Positions 7,056 to 12,349 of a stretch of 12,349 nucleotides of DNA are shown one piece after another; the stretch's first letter is position 1; every line of letters starts with the position of its first letter. Source of the stretch: Chromatiales bacterium (GTDB taxonomy: Bacteria; Pseudomonadota; Gammaproteobacteria; UBA6429; Thiohalophilaceae); contig JAHEDB010000023.1 in NCBI GenBank assembly GCA_024641465.1, positions 1 to 12,349 of the forward strand, given 5' to 3'. Position numbers and translations under genes: made by a program. The notes beneath the pieces are model-generated. The model was not told the origin of the DNA, did no database searches, and worked only from the letters and a program-made list of their open reading frames with translations.

Positions 7056-7637
7056 TCAATGAATGGAAACCTTGCCGTCGTCGCTACCGGCATGCAGGTG
7101 GTGCAATTCCATCCGGATCAGCATCACCCCCATACGGACATATTCGAGCAGTTCCACATAGGCATTTTCGTCTTCGTCCTCGTCCTGTAACTCGTAGCTT
7201 CCGGCCCGGCTGATCTCCACCAGGTCCTCCATCAACTCGGGGATATCCCCGGGCAGGCCCTTGTATTCTTTAATCCCGCCCATCGCCAGGCCGAGCAAAA
7301 ACCCGGTGCACCATTCGGCCAGTTCGATCAGTCGCTGATTCAGATCTACACTGTCGTCGGAGAGAAACAGCTGGAAACCCAGGTCCCGGTCCTGGATATC
7401 CGCATCGGTATCAAGAAACAATTGCTCCAGCAAACCAGCGGCTTCCGCCGCCAGGGCATCGCCCTGCTGCCGGGCAGAGATCAATTCGGGTACGGATTCG
7501 GTCAACCATTGTTGCAGGTCCAAGTCCGGTCGACTACACAGCAAACCGCATAACTGGCCGTGTAATTCGGCGGGGCTGATATCCACCGCAATGCGTTGCA
7601 GGGCGCTGTTCAGGGAGGGGTAGTCAAGTTCGGTCAC
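7056..7637 (-). CDS. ygfB: UPF0149 family protein YgfB
   Basis: A 193-aa all-helical acidic protein of the YgfB/UPF0149 family. The N-terminal signature 'SPAELHGQLCGLLC' (21-34) and the C-terminal acidic segment ending in 'YVELLEYVRMGVML' are characteristic. In Pseudomonas aeruginosa, YgfB has been described as lowering AlpA-dependent ampDh3 expression and thereby affecting beta-lactam resistance; whether that applies here is unknown. I chose the GTG at 7635-7637 because AGGT lies about 7 bases upstream. The TTG at 7643 that would add two residues is too close to the same site. It is the first gene of the ygfB-pepP-ubiH-ubiI cluster and diverges from the coiled-coil/zapA pair. Confidence 0.88.
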   Translation of the reverse strand: MTELDYPSLNSALQRIAVDISPAELHGQLCGLLCSRPDLDLQQWLTESVPELISARQQGDALAAEAAGLLEQLFLDTDADIQDRDLGFQLFLSDDSVDLNQRLIELAEWCTGFLLGLAMGGIKEYKGLPGDIPELMEDLVEISRAGSYELQDEDEDENAYVELLEYVRMGVMLIRMELHHLHAGSDDGKVSIH

Positions 7638-7731
7638 GTGCAATACCTGTTAGGGGAAAGAATGTTATGCACCCTAGCAAAATTCATCCAATCTGCAAGC
7701 ATTTTGTCATAAAATGAGCGCTGATTCACCG

Positions 7732-7760
7732 TTGACCCTGCCCGTCGGCGGCTCTATATT
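7732..7760 (+). promoter_or_regulatory. Predicted sigma70 promoter for the coiled-coil/zapA transcript
   Basis: TTGACC (7732-7737) and TATATT (7755-7760) are each one base from consensus and are separated by exactly 17 bases. The transcript start would fall near 7767, about 25 bases before the first start codon. This is the best promoter match in the window and lies in the ygfB/zapA divergent gap. A matching promoter for ygfB on the other strand is not obvious. Confidence 0.7.
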
Positions 7761-7790
7761 GACAGGCAGCGAAATGACAAGCACCTGGAA

Positions 7791-7997
7791 ATGACTGAAT
7801 TGGATATCAAGCAGCTGGAAGATCGTGTGGATGACCTGATCAAGGCGGTGGAACGCCTGCAACAGGAAAACCGCAGCCTGCGCGAAAGCCATTCCAGTCT
7901 GATAACCGAGCGCAGTCAACTGATTGAAAAGACCGAACTGGCCCGGACCCGGGTAGAGGCCATGATTAGTCGATTAAAGGCATTGGAAAATGGCTGA
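7791..7997 (+). CDS. Small coiled-coil protein upstream of zapA (TIGR02449-like, ZapB-like)
   Basis: A 68-aa protein that is almost one continuous coiled coil: heptad-like leucine/isoleucine/valine spacing runs from 'IKQLEDRVDDLIKAVERL' to 'MISRLKALENG', with many Glu, Arg and Lys between. The family (TIGR02449, as I recall it) is found directly before zapA in non-enteric gammaproteobacteria. It resembles ZapB, the coiled-coil partner that joins ZapA at the FtsZ ring, so a division role is likely but inferred. The stop overlaps the zapA start by 8 bases (7990-7997), indicating coupled translation. The ribosome site is weak. Confidence 0.8.
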   Translation: MTELDIKQLEDRVDDLIKAVERLQQENRSLRESHSSLITERSQLIEKTELARTRVEAMISRLKALENG

Positions 7998-8307
7998 CAG
8001 CAACGCAGTAAGCATCAATATCATGGGCAAGGATTATCTGGTGGCCTGTAGTGCGGACGAAAAGCGCGAGCTGCTTCGTTCGGCGGACTATCTGAACCGT
8101 AAAATGTGCGAGATCCGCGACAGCGGCAAGATCATCGGCACGGATCGCATCGCCGTGATGGCCGCCCTGAACATTACCCATGAACTGCTCAACCAGGAAA
8201 ACAAAGGGGTGGTGGATGATTCGCAACACGCCATCCGCGACCGGATCATGAGCCTGTCCAACAAGATCGAGGATGCCCTGTATAAAAGTCGCCAGGTTGA
8301 GATCTAG
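7990..8307 (+). CDS. zapA: Cell division protein ZapA
   Basis: A 105-aa ZapA. The N-terminal globular part 'VSINIMGKDYLVACSADEK' begins the FtsZ-binding domain. The C-terminal half ('IAVMAALNITHELLNQ' and onward) forms the helix used for dimer/tetramer coiled coils. ZapA cross-links FtsZ protofilaments and stabilises the Z ring. The length matches E. coli ZapA (109 aa). It starts inside the preceding coiled-coil gene and precedes 6S RNA, as in E. coli (ygfE-ssrS). AAAGG 9-10 bases before the ATG is a reasonable ribosome site. Confidence 0.93.
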   Translation: MADSNAVSINIMGKDYLVACSADEKRELLRSADYLNRKMCEIRDSGKIIGTDRIAVMAALNITHELLNQENKGVVDDSQHAIRDRIMSLSNKIEDALYKSRQVEI

Positions 8308-8340
8308 GCGCGGGCAAAAGCCGATTAAGGTTAGTAATAC

Positions 8341-8388
8341 AGAACCACACTATTGGTCCCGAGGCCAATGTCTAGCCGATGTGGTTCT
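8341..8388 (+). repeat. Long hairpin between zapA and 6S RNA, reaching the 6S promoter
   Basis: AGAACCACA (8341-8349) and TGTGGTTCT (8380-8388) are perfect 9-base inverted repeats. Inside them ATTGG and CCAAT form a second stem around TCCCGAGG. No T-run follows, so it is not a standard terminator. The right arm ends at the TG of the extended -10 box of the predicted 6S promoter. Confidence 0.6.
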
Positions 8389-8402
8389 GGTAAAGTGTTA
8401 TG
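8387..8402 (+). promoter_or_regulatory. Predicted extended -10 promoter for 6S RNA
   Basis: TGG followed by TAAAGT (8391-8396) forms an extended -10 element. It ends 5 bases before 8402, where the closing stem of 6S RNA begins. No good -35 hexamer is seen at 16-18 bases, which is tolerable for extended -10 promoters. Confidence 0.4.
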
Positions 8403-8588
8403 GGTGTTCCCTGTAGTAAGCGATATTGGCCGGGATAAATCTTGAGCCGTAATTCACATCCCCGGGAGCCAAATTTCGGCGTTGTGTGCATGTCCACCTC
8501 GTAGTGGAAAGCCTGATGCGTCGTTCGAGGTACCCACTTGAACCCCTGGTTCAGGACGAAGGTCACGTCGCTACAGCGGGGAACACCC
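8402..8588 (+). ncRNA. ssrS: 6S RNA
   Basis: Placed between zapA and ygfA exactly as in E. coli. The 187-base span is close to E. coli 6S (about 184). The ends form a perfect 10-bp closing stem, GGGTGTTCCC (8402-8411) with GGGAACACCC (8579-8588), extended by CTGTAG/CTACAG just inside. The middle is long, GC-rich and self-complementary, for example TTGAACCC with the GGTTCAGG near 8538-8555. That is the promoter-mimicking rod with a central bubble expected of 6S. 6S RNA binds sigma70 RNA polymerase and dampens transcription in stationary phase. A T-rich stretch (8592-8602) follows the stem; some transcripts probably continue into ygfA. Confidence 0.9.
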
Positions 8589-8620
8589 ACCCTTCTTTTT
8601 TATATAAAATCAGTGACAAC

Positions 8621-9229
8621 ATGGATAAGCGCCAGCAAATTCGCCTGCACATGCGTGAACAACGCCGTGCGCTGAGTGAAACCCAACACCGCGACAAGGC
8701 ATTGCAATTAAGCACCCAGCTTGTGCAATCCCCGTTTTTCAAAAATAGTCGACACATCGCCTGCTATCTGAGCAACGACGGCGAAATCGATCCCTGGTGG
8801 TTGATCCAGGCCGCCTGGCAACACGGCAAACAGTGTTACCTGCCGGTGCTGGGGCTGCGTCCCGGCAATCGACTGTGGTTTATCCCTTATCATCCCGACA
8901 CAAACCTGGTGAATAACCGTTTTGGTATTCCGGAACCCGTACACGCCCGCCGACAACGCCTGTTCAAACCACAGAGCCTGGATCTGATCCTGATGCCACT
9001 GGTGGCGTTTGATCCACAAGGTAATCGCCTCGGCATGGGCGGTGGCTTCTATGATCGGACCCTGTCTTTCCTGCGCCACCGGCATAGTTGGCGAAAACCC
9101 CGTCTGATCGGCCTGGCCTATGAGTTTCAACGCCTGACTCAACTCCCACAACAAAGCTGGGACGTGCCGCTCGACGCCATCGCCACCGAGAACCGTTTAT
9201 ATCTGACGGATACGATCAGATCGGCCTGA
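8621..9229 (+). CDS. ygfA: 5-formyltetrahydrofolate cyclo-ligase
   Basis: A 202-aa protein of the 5-formyl-THF cyclo-ligase (MTHFS, also called FthC) family. It uses ATP to turn 5-formyl-THF into 5,10-methenyl-THF and so recycles a dead-end folate that can inhibit glycine and serine enzymes. 'KRQQIRLHMREQRRALS' (3-19) is the usual N-terminal basic helix. 'GMGGGFYDRTL' (138-148) is the ATP/phosphate-binding signature. I chose the ATG at 8621. The frame is open further upstream, but that part is 6S RNA and does not resemble the family. The ribosome site is weak. It is co-directional with 6S RNA, an arrangement that ties it to the 6S read-through transcript in other gammaproteobacteria. Confidence 0.92.
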   Translation: MDKRQQIRLHMREQRRALSETQHRDKALQLSTQLVQSPFFKNSRHIACYLSNDGEIDPWWLIQAAWQHGKQCYLPVLGLRPGNRLWFIPYHPDTNLVNNRFGIPEPVHARRQRLFKPQSLDLILMPLVAFDPQGNRLGMGGGFYDRTLSFLRHRHSWRKPRLIGLAYEFQRLTQLPQQSWDVPLDAIATENRLYLTDTIRSA

Positions 9230-9265
9230 GCACTCCGCGCAACACAGCCATACCGAGGACCGACG

Positions 9266-9736
9266 ATGAAATACTGGTTAATGAAGTCCGAGCCCGACAG
9301 TTTCAGCATTGATGATCTGGCCAGAAAACCCAAACAGACCCAACACTGGGACGGGGTGCGTAACTATCAGGCCCGCAATATGATGCGCGATGAGATGAAA
9401 TCGGGTGACCTGGTGTTTTTCTACCATTCGAGCTGCAAACAACCCGCTATCGTGGGCATTGCCGAGGTATGCAGGGAGGCTTATCCCGACTTCACCGCCA
9501 ATGACCCGGAAAATAAATACTATGATCCGAAAAATGACCCCGACAAGCCGCGCTGGTATATGGTCGACATACGCCTGGTGCGTAAATTGGCCCGCGACAT
9601 CAGCCTTGCAGAGTTAAAACAATATGGCGAACTGGCCGATATGCCCCTGTTGGCCCGCGCCAATCGTCTCTCGATCATGCCGGTGAGCAAAACTAACTGG
9701 CAATTCATTCTGAAACTGGAAAACAAGCCGGTCTGA
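9266..9736 (+). CDS. EVE domain protein
   Basis: A 156-aa single-domain protein. The EVE signatures run in order: 'YWLMKSEPD' (3-11), 'WDGVRNYQARN' (28-38), 'GDLVFFYHS' (47-55), 'IVGIAEV' (62-68), 'YDPKND' (86-91) and 'PRWYMVD' (95-101). EVE domains belong to the PUA-like fold and are thought to read modified bases in nucleic acid; human THYN1 is the eukaryotic relative. The cellular role in bacteria is unsettled, so none is assigned. GAGGA lies about 9 bases before the ATG, and the gene is 36 bases after ygfA, so co-transcription is likely. Confidence 0.92.
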   Translation: MKYWLMKSEPDSFSIDDLARKPKQTQHWDGVRNYQARNMMRDEMKSGDLVFFYHSSCKQPAIVGIAEVCREAYPDFTANDPENKYYDPKNDPDKPRWYMVDIRLVRKLARDISLAELKQYGELADMPLLARANRLSIMPVSKTNWQFILKLENKPV

Positions 9737-10014
9737 TCACCAGACAGACCGCTGCACGACCCACCAGCCCCATTTGCACGTCAACACGCAGCAAATAGTT
9801 TAAATACAGGCCTTTTCACACCGGACAAAACGGCTTGCAGAGAGTCACTTCAGTAAAAATCTCCGCTAATTACCTTCGTCCAGACTATAGATAGCGTCCA
9901 ACCGATAGATTCTTTAAGTAAAATTGCTCATCCGCGTCAAAATCACATCACGACAGAGAAAAAATCGGCGCGTAAACGGAAATTTTTTCATGAAACGACC
10001 GTGTTAATGTAAAA

Positions 10015-10059
10015 CAAACCGACACTCAGGCCTCTCGGGCATGAAAATTATTCGGTTTG
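10015..10059. repeat. Inverted repeat, 8-bp arms
   Basis: CAAACCGA (10015-10022) and TCGGTTTG (10052-10059) are perfectly complementary across a 29-base loop. On the minus strand the hairpin is followed by TTTTA, which is weakly terminator-like. Nothing transcribed toward it on that strand is evident nearby. Confidence 0.35.
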
Positions 10060-10112
10060 GAGGCATCGATAGATAAATTTCGGACTGAATTTTTATTTTC
10101 AGGCCCAAAATA

Positions 10113-10126
10113 ATGTCGATCGACAT
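10113..10126. promoter_or_regulatory. Perfect 14-base palindrome, operator-like
   Basis: ATGTCGATCGACAT is a perfect dyad in the gene-free region, about 310 bases before the lysine-rich gene. It may be a dimeric regulator site; no family consensus is recognised. Confidence 0.3.
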
Positions 10127-10268
10127 CATCATGGTCATAAATTTTTACATTTAGGGCACACCAGGACGACTCCCGGCTCTGAAAGTGTCAAAAATTTGGA
10201 TCAGAGGCAAAAATTTTTACCGCATGAGACGATTTTTTATGTTCAAGCACAGATTTTTTTGTCTCGAC

Positions 10269-10294
10269 GACGAATTTTTTATAAAAATTTCGTC
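10269..10294. repeat. 26-base near-perfect AT-rich palindrome
   Basis: Arms GACGAA and TTCGTC enclose T6, AT and A5 runs, and only one of thirteen pairs mismatches. It contains one of the phased T-tracts and joins an opposing A-tract, so it could be a cruciform, a binding site or a strong minor-groove feature. Confidence 0.5.
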
Positions 10295-10395
10295 ACTCAA
10301 CTCATCAAACCGCATTTTTTTTTAAAAATTTATAGCAAACAGTGACTAACAAGAAAAAAATGATCCACTACTCTAGTATTTTATGCTAACTTAGC

Positions 10396-10401
10396 TATAC
10401 T
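10396..10401 (+). promoter_or_regulatory. Possible -10 box of the lysine-rich protein gene
   Basis: TATACT is one base from consensus and lies 33 bases before the start codon. The -35 region at the right distance (near 10373) does not resemble TTGACA, so activation or curvature may compensate. Confidence 0.35.
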
Positions 10402-10434
10402 CACGTAAACTCAGAGTCCAACGGAGGGTTGACA

Positions 10435-10701
10435 ATGGCAACAAAAAAGAAAACCGCAAAGAAGAAGGCTAAGAAGAAAGTAGCCAAGAAGAAAACAGCC
10501 AAGAAAAAGGCTAAAAAGAAAGTAGCGAAGAAGAAAGTCGCTAAAAAGAAAGGCAAGAAGAAAGCAGCGAAAAAGAAAGCCGCTAAGAAGAAAGGCAAAA
10601 AGAAAGCAGCTAAGAAAAAAGTAGCTAAGAAGAAAGGCAAAAAGAAAGCGGCCAAGAAGACCGCCACCAAGAAGAAAACAGCGCGTCGTAAAAAGCGCTA
10701 A
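10435..10701 (+). CDS. Lysine-repeat histone H1-like DNA-binding protein
   Basis: An 88-aa protein made only of Lys, Ala, Thr, Val, Gly, Arg and the initial Met. 52 residues (59%) are Lys, plus three Arg at the C-terminus (ARRKKR); no acidic, aromatic or proline residue is present. It is a chain of AKKKx pentads broken by KKKx tetrads, with a recurring nine-residue AKKKAKKKV type unit. Such sequences resemble the C-terminal tail of eukaryotic H1 and bacterial H1-like proteins (AlgP/AlgR3, chlamydial Hc2, Bordetella BpH1), which bind and compact DNA. Unlike AlgP repeats it lacks proline. GGAGGG (10423-10428) lies 6 bases before the ATG at 10435, and this decides the start over the in-frame TTG at 10429. 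It is monocistronic with its own terminator. The role in nucleoid compaction is inferred from composition. Confidence 0.85.
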   Translation: MATKKKTAKKKAKKKVAKKKTAKKKAKKKVAKKKVAKKKGKKKAAKKKAAKKKGKKKAAKKKVAKKKGKKKAAKKTATKKKTARRKKR

Positions 10702-10706
10702 GTAAT

Positions 10707-10720
10707 AGAGGGCAACCTCT
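10707..10720 (+). repeat. Small GNRA-loop hairpin after the lysine-rich gene
   Basis: AGAGG-GCAA-CCTCT forms a 5-bp stem with a GCAA tetraloop five bases after the stop codon. It has no T-run; it may protect the 3' end of the message ahead of the terminator. Confidence 0.4.
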
Positions 10721-10729
10721 GCTACAACT

Positions 10730-10759
10730 AAAAAGGGCCTGAATTCAGGCCCTTTTTTT
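10730..10759. terminator. Bidirectional intrinsic terminator
   Basis: GGGCCTG-AATT-CAGGCCC (10735-10752) is a perfect 7-bp stem, with T7 after it (10753-10759) and A5 before it (10730-10734). It therefore serves the lysine-rich gene on the plus strand and ilvA, whose stop is at 10784, on the minus strand. Confidence 0.92.
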
Positions 10760-10783
10760 ATTCCAGATGGTCTATTTACAGAA

Positions 10784-12301
10784 TCATCGGCCCAGAAACA
10801 ACCGATAGGCTGGATTGTCACTCTCCTCCCACCAGCGATACCCCAATCCTTGCAGGAAGTTATGATAGTCGGCTTCATCCCCGCTGGGGATCTGAATACC
10901 CACCAGCACCCGACCATAGTCAGCACCATGGTTCCGGTAATGGAACAGGCTGATATTCCACTGCTGGCCCATATGATTCAGGAAGCGCAATAAGGCGCCG
11001 GGCCGTTCCGGAAATTCAAAGCGAAACAGCCGCTCGTCCCTGACCTGTTCGGCATGGCCTCCCACCATATAGCGGATATGCAGCTTGGCCAGTTCATTGT
11101 CACTCAGGTCGATCAGCGGGTAGCCCTTGTCCTGCAGGGCCTGGAACATAGCATCCTTATCACTGCTGCCCTGATGCATCTGGACACCGACGAAGATGTG
11201 CGCCTGGCTGGGATCGGCAAAACGATAATTAAACTCGGTGATGCCCCGTCGGCCGATGATATCGCAGAATTCCCGAAAACTGCCCGGCCGCTCGGGGATG
11301 GTCACGGCCAGCACGACCTCGCGCCGTTCACCCAACTCCGCCCGCTCCGCCACATGCCGCAGGCGATCAAAATTCATATTGGCGCCACTGACGATGGCGA
11401 CCAGGGTCTGCCGCTGGCACTTTTCACGCTCGATATATTTCTTGATACCGGCCACCGCCAGGGCACCGGCCGGTTCGGCAATCATACGGGTGTCATCAAA
11501 GATATCCTTGATGGCGGCACAGATCTCATCGGTGGAGACCAATAGCATCTCATCGACATACTGGCTGGCGATGCGAAACGGCTCTTCGCCCACTTGCTTC
11601 ACCGCCACCCCATCGGCAAAAATCCCCACCTGATCGAGAATGACACGCTTCTTTTGCTGCAGGGCCTGATACATACAGGCGGCATCATCGGGCTCGATGC
11701 CGATCACCTTTATCTCGGGTCGAACCGCCTTGATATAGGCAGCCACACCGGCGATCAGACCGCCGCCACCCACCGGTACAAAAATGGCGTCAATCGAGGC
11801 GGGATATTGATTGAGGATCTCCATGGCGACCGTACCCTGGCCGGCAATGACATAAGGATCGTCATAGGGATGGACAAAGGTCAGATCCCGTTCCTCCGTC
11901 AGCTTACGCGCATATTGATAGGCATCGTCATAGGCATTGCCGTGCAGGATCACTTCCGCACCAAGCTGACGAACCGCGTTGATCTTGATCTCCGGTGTCG
12001 TCTTTGGCATCACAATCGAGGCCTGTAAACCCAGTCTGCTCGCTGCCAAGGCCACGCCCTGGGCATGATTACCGGCCGAGGCGGCGATCACGGGTTTTTC
12101 TCTATCCGATTCGGACAGGTTAATCATTTTGTTATAGGCGCCGCGCAGTTTAAAGGAAAAGACCTGTTGCAGATCCTCACGCTTGAGCATGACCTGGTTT
12201 TGCAGCCGACGGGAAAGGCTTTTCGCCTGATCCAGCGGGGTTTCCTGGGCCACATCGTAAACCTGGGCCTGGCGGATCATTTCAACGTATTTTTCGAGCA
12301 T
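10784..12301 (-). CDS. ilvA: Biosynthetic threonine ammonia-lyase (threonine deaminase)
   Basis: A 505-aa PLP enzyme that converts threonine to 2-oxobutanoate and ammonia, the first step of isoleucine synthesis. The catalytic domain (about 1-320) has Lys51 in 'SFKLRGAYNKM' as the PLP Schiff-base lysine, 'SAGNHAQGVA' (75-84) binding substrate, and the glycine loop 'VGGGG' (177-181) binding PLP phosphate. Two ACT-like regulatory domains follow, each opening with 'ERPGSF' or 'ERPGAL' near 338 and 431. They are the site of isoleucine feedback inhibition and valine activation in E. coli IlvA (514 aa). The two-domain tail and length separate it from the short catabolic TdcB type. AAGGT lies a few bases before the ATG at 12299-12301. 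It ends against a shared terminator. No leader attenuator is visible in the 48 bases upstream. Confidence 0.95.
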   Translation of the reverse strand: MLEKYVEMIRQAQVYDVAQETPLDQAKSLSRRLQNQVMLKREDLQQVFSFKLRGAYNKMINLSESDREKPVIAASAGNHAQGVALAASRLGLQASIVMPKTTPEIKINAVRQLGAEVILHGNAYDDAYQYARKLTEERDLTFVHPYDDPYVIAGQGTVAMEILNQYPASIDAIFVPVGGGGLIAGVAAYIKAVRPEIKVIGIEPDDAACMYQALQQKKRVILDQVGIFADGVAVKQVGEEPFRIASQYVDEMLLVSTDEICAAIKDIFDDTRMIAEPAGALAVAGIKKYIEREKCQRQTLVAIVSGANMNFDRLRHVAERAELGERREVVLAVTIPERPGSFREFCDIIGRRGITEFNYRFADPSQAHIFVGVQMHQGSSDKDAMFQALQDKGYPLIDLSDNELAKLHIRYMVGGHAEQVRDERLFRFEFPERPGALLRFLNHMGQQWNISLFHYRNHGADYGRVLVGIQIPSGDEADYHNFLQGLGYRWWEESDNPAYRLFLGR

Positions 12302-12349
12302 GTTTACCTTGCTGTCTGGGCTGGTTTTGCCGCCTGCGGCTGGATATAG

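Larger units (their letters stand above)
9737..10434. other. Gene-free region with helically phased A/T tracts
   Basis: No credible gene on either strand. From about 9980 to 10335 it carries repeated T-runs of 5-9 bases, many written ATTTTT or AATTTTT, separated by GC-containing mixed sequence. Centres lie near 9985, 10092, 10144, 10196 (an AAAAATTT), 10216, 10236, 10257, 10278 and 10319. The gaps (about 107, 52, 52, 20, 20, 21, 21, 41) are close to whole multiples of 10.4-10.5 bases, the pattern expected of intrinsically curved DNA. Shorter A-runs near 9921, 9940 and 9961 continue it upstream. The region also holds palindromes listed separately. It ends at the promoter of the lysine-rich protein, so it may be its control region or a nucleoid-protein site. 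Confidence 0.65.

Noticed and set aside
8486..8620. Upstream in-frame extension of the ygfA reading frame (45 extra codons)
   Set aside because: It runs through 6S RNA and does not resemble the cyclo-ligase family; the family-like N-terminus begins at 8621.
9729..9751. Hairpin CGGTCTG/CAGACCG at the end of the EVE gene as a terminator
   Set aside because: The stem spans the stop codon and is not followed by a T-run; too weak to call.
9772..9796. Inverted repeat ATTTGC/GCAAAT after the EVE gene
   Set aside because: Only 6 pairs with a 13-base loop and no T-run; expected by chance at this length.
10401..10929. Minus-strand frames rich in Phe/Leu opposite the lysine-rich gene
   Set aside because: These are the complement of the AAG/AAA lysine repeats (CTT/TTC); the plus-strand gene has the good ribosome site, stop and terminator.
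12302..12349. Possible end of another gene or an ilvA leader upstream of ilvA
   Set aside because: 48 bases are open on the minus strand but too short to identify; GCCGC/GCGGC pairing alone is not enough to call a regulatory element.

Overview
The window looks like a chromosomal segment of a gammaproteobacterium outside the Enterobacteriaceae. The order ygfB-pepP-ubiH-ubiI on one strand, divergent from zapA-ssrS(6S RNA)-ygfA on the other, is the classic gammaproteobacterial block. As in E. coli, a glycine-responsive locus lies beyond ubiI. Base composition is moderately GC-rich, genes are intact and tightly packed, and no phage, transposase, CRISPR array, tRNA or rRNA gene was seen.

Layout: (1) 1-467, minus strand: the first 58 codons of a lipoyl-synthase-family radical SAM protein, preceded by a strong intrinsic terminator, a tandem glycine riboswitch and a good sigma70-type promoter. 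(2) About 449-721: a 250-bp foldback (MITE-like) element with imperfect inverted arms and an 11-bp flanking direct repeat, touching that promoter. (3) 725-3088, minus: a periplasmic Fe(III)-binding protein and a CPA1-type Na+/H+ antiporter. The antiporter has its Shine-Dalgarno sequence in the loop of a 10-bp hairpin that almost reaches the start codon. (4) 3175-7637, minus: the ygfB, pepP, ubiH, ubiI cluster, the last three overlapping. (5) 7732-9736, plus: a consensus-like promoter, a small coiled-coil (ZapB-like) protein overlapping zapA, 6S RNA, 5-formyl-THF cyclo-ligase and an EVE-domain protein. (6) 9737-10434: about 700 bp without a gene, rich in A/T tracts spaced by near-integral helical turns, with several palindromes. 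(7) 10435-10701: an 88-residue, 59% lysine histone-H1-like protein, followed by a bidirectional terminator. (8) 10784-12301, minus: biosynthetic threonine deaminase IlvA.

How the parts relate: ubiH and ubiI give two ring hydroxylases for ubiquinone synthesis. zapA and the coiled-coil gene belong to division, and 6S RNA to stationary-phase control of RNA polymerase. YgfA and the glycine-responsive lipoyl synthase both touch one-carbon/glycine metabolism: glycine cleavage needs a lipoylated H protein and feeds the folate pool.

The points most worth a second look are the lipoyl synthase paralogue under a glycine riboswitch, the helically phased A/T-tract region upstream of the lysine-repeat protein, the SD-in-loop hairpin before the antiporter, the hairpin over the 6S promoter, and the foldback element. 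None of these was tested by database search or folding software; they come from reading the sequence.
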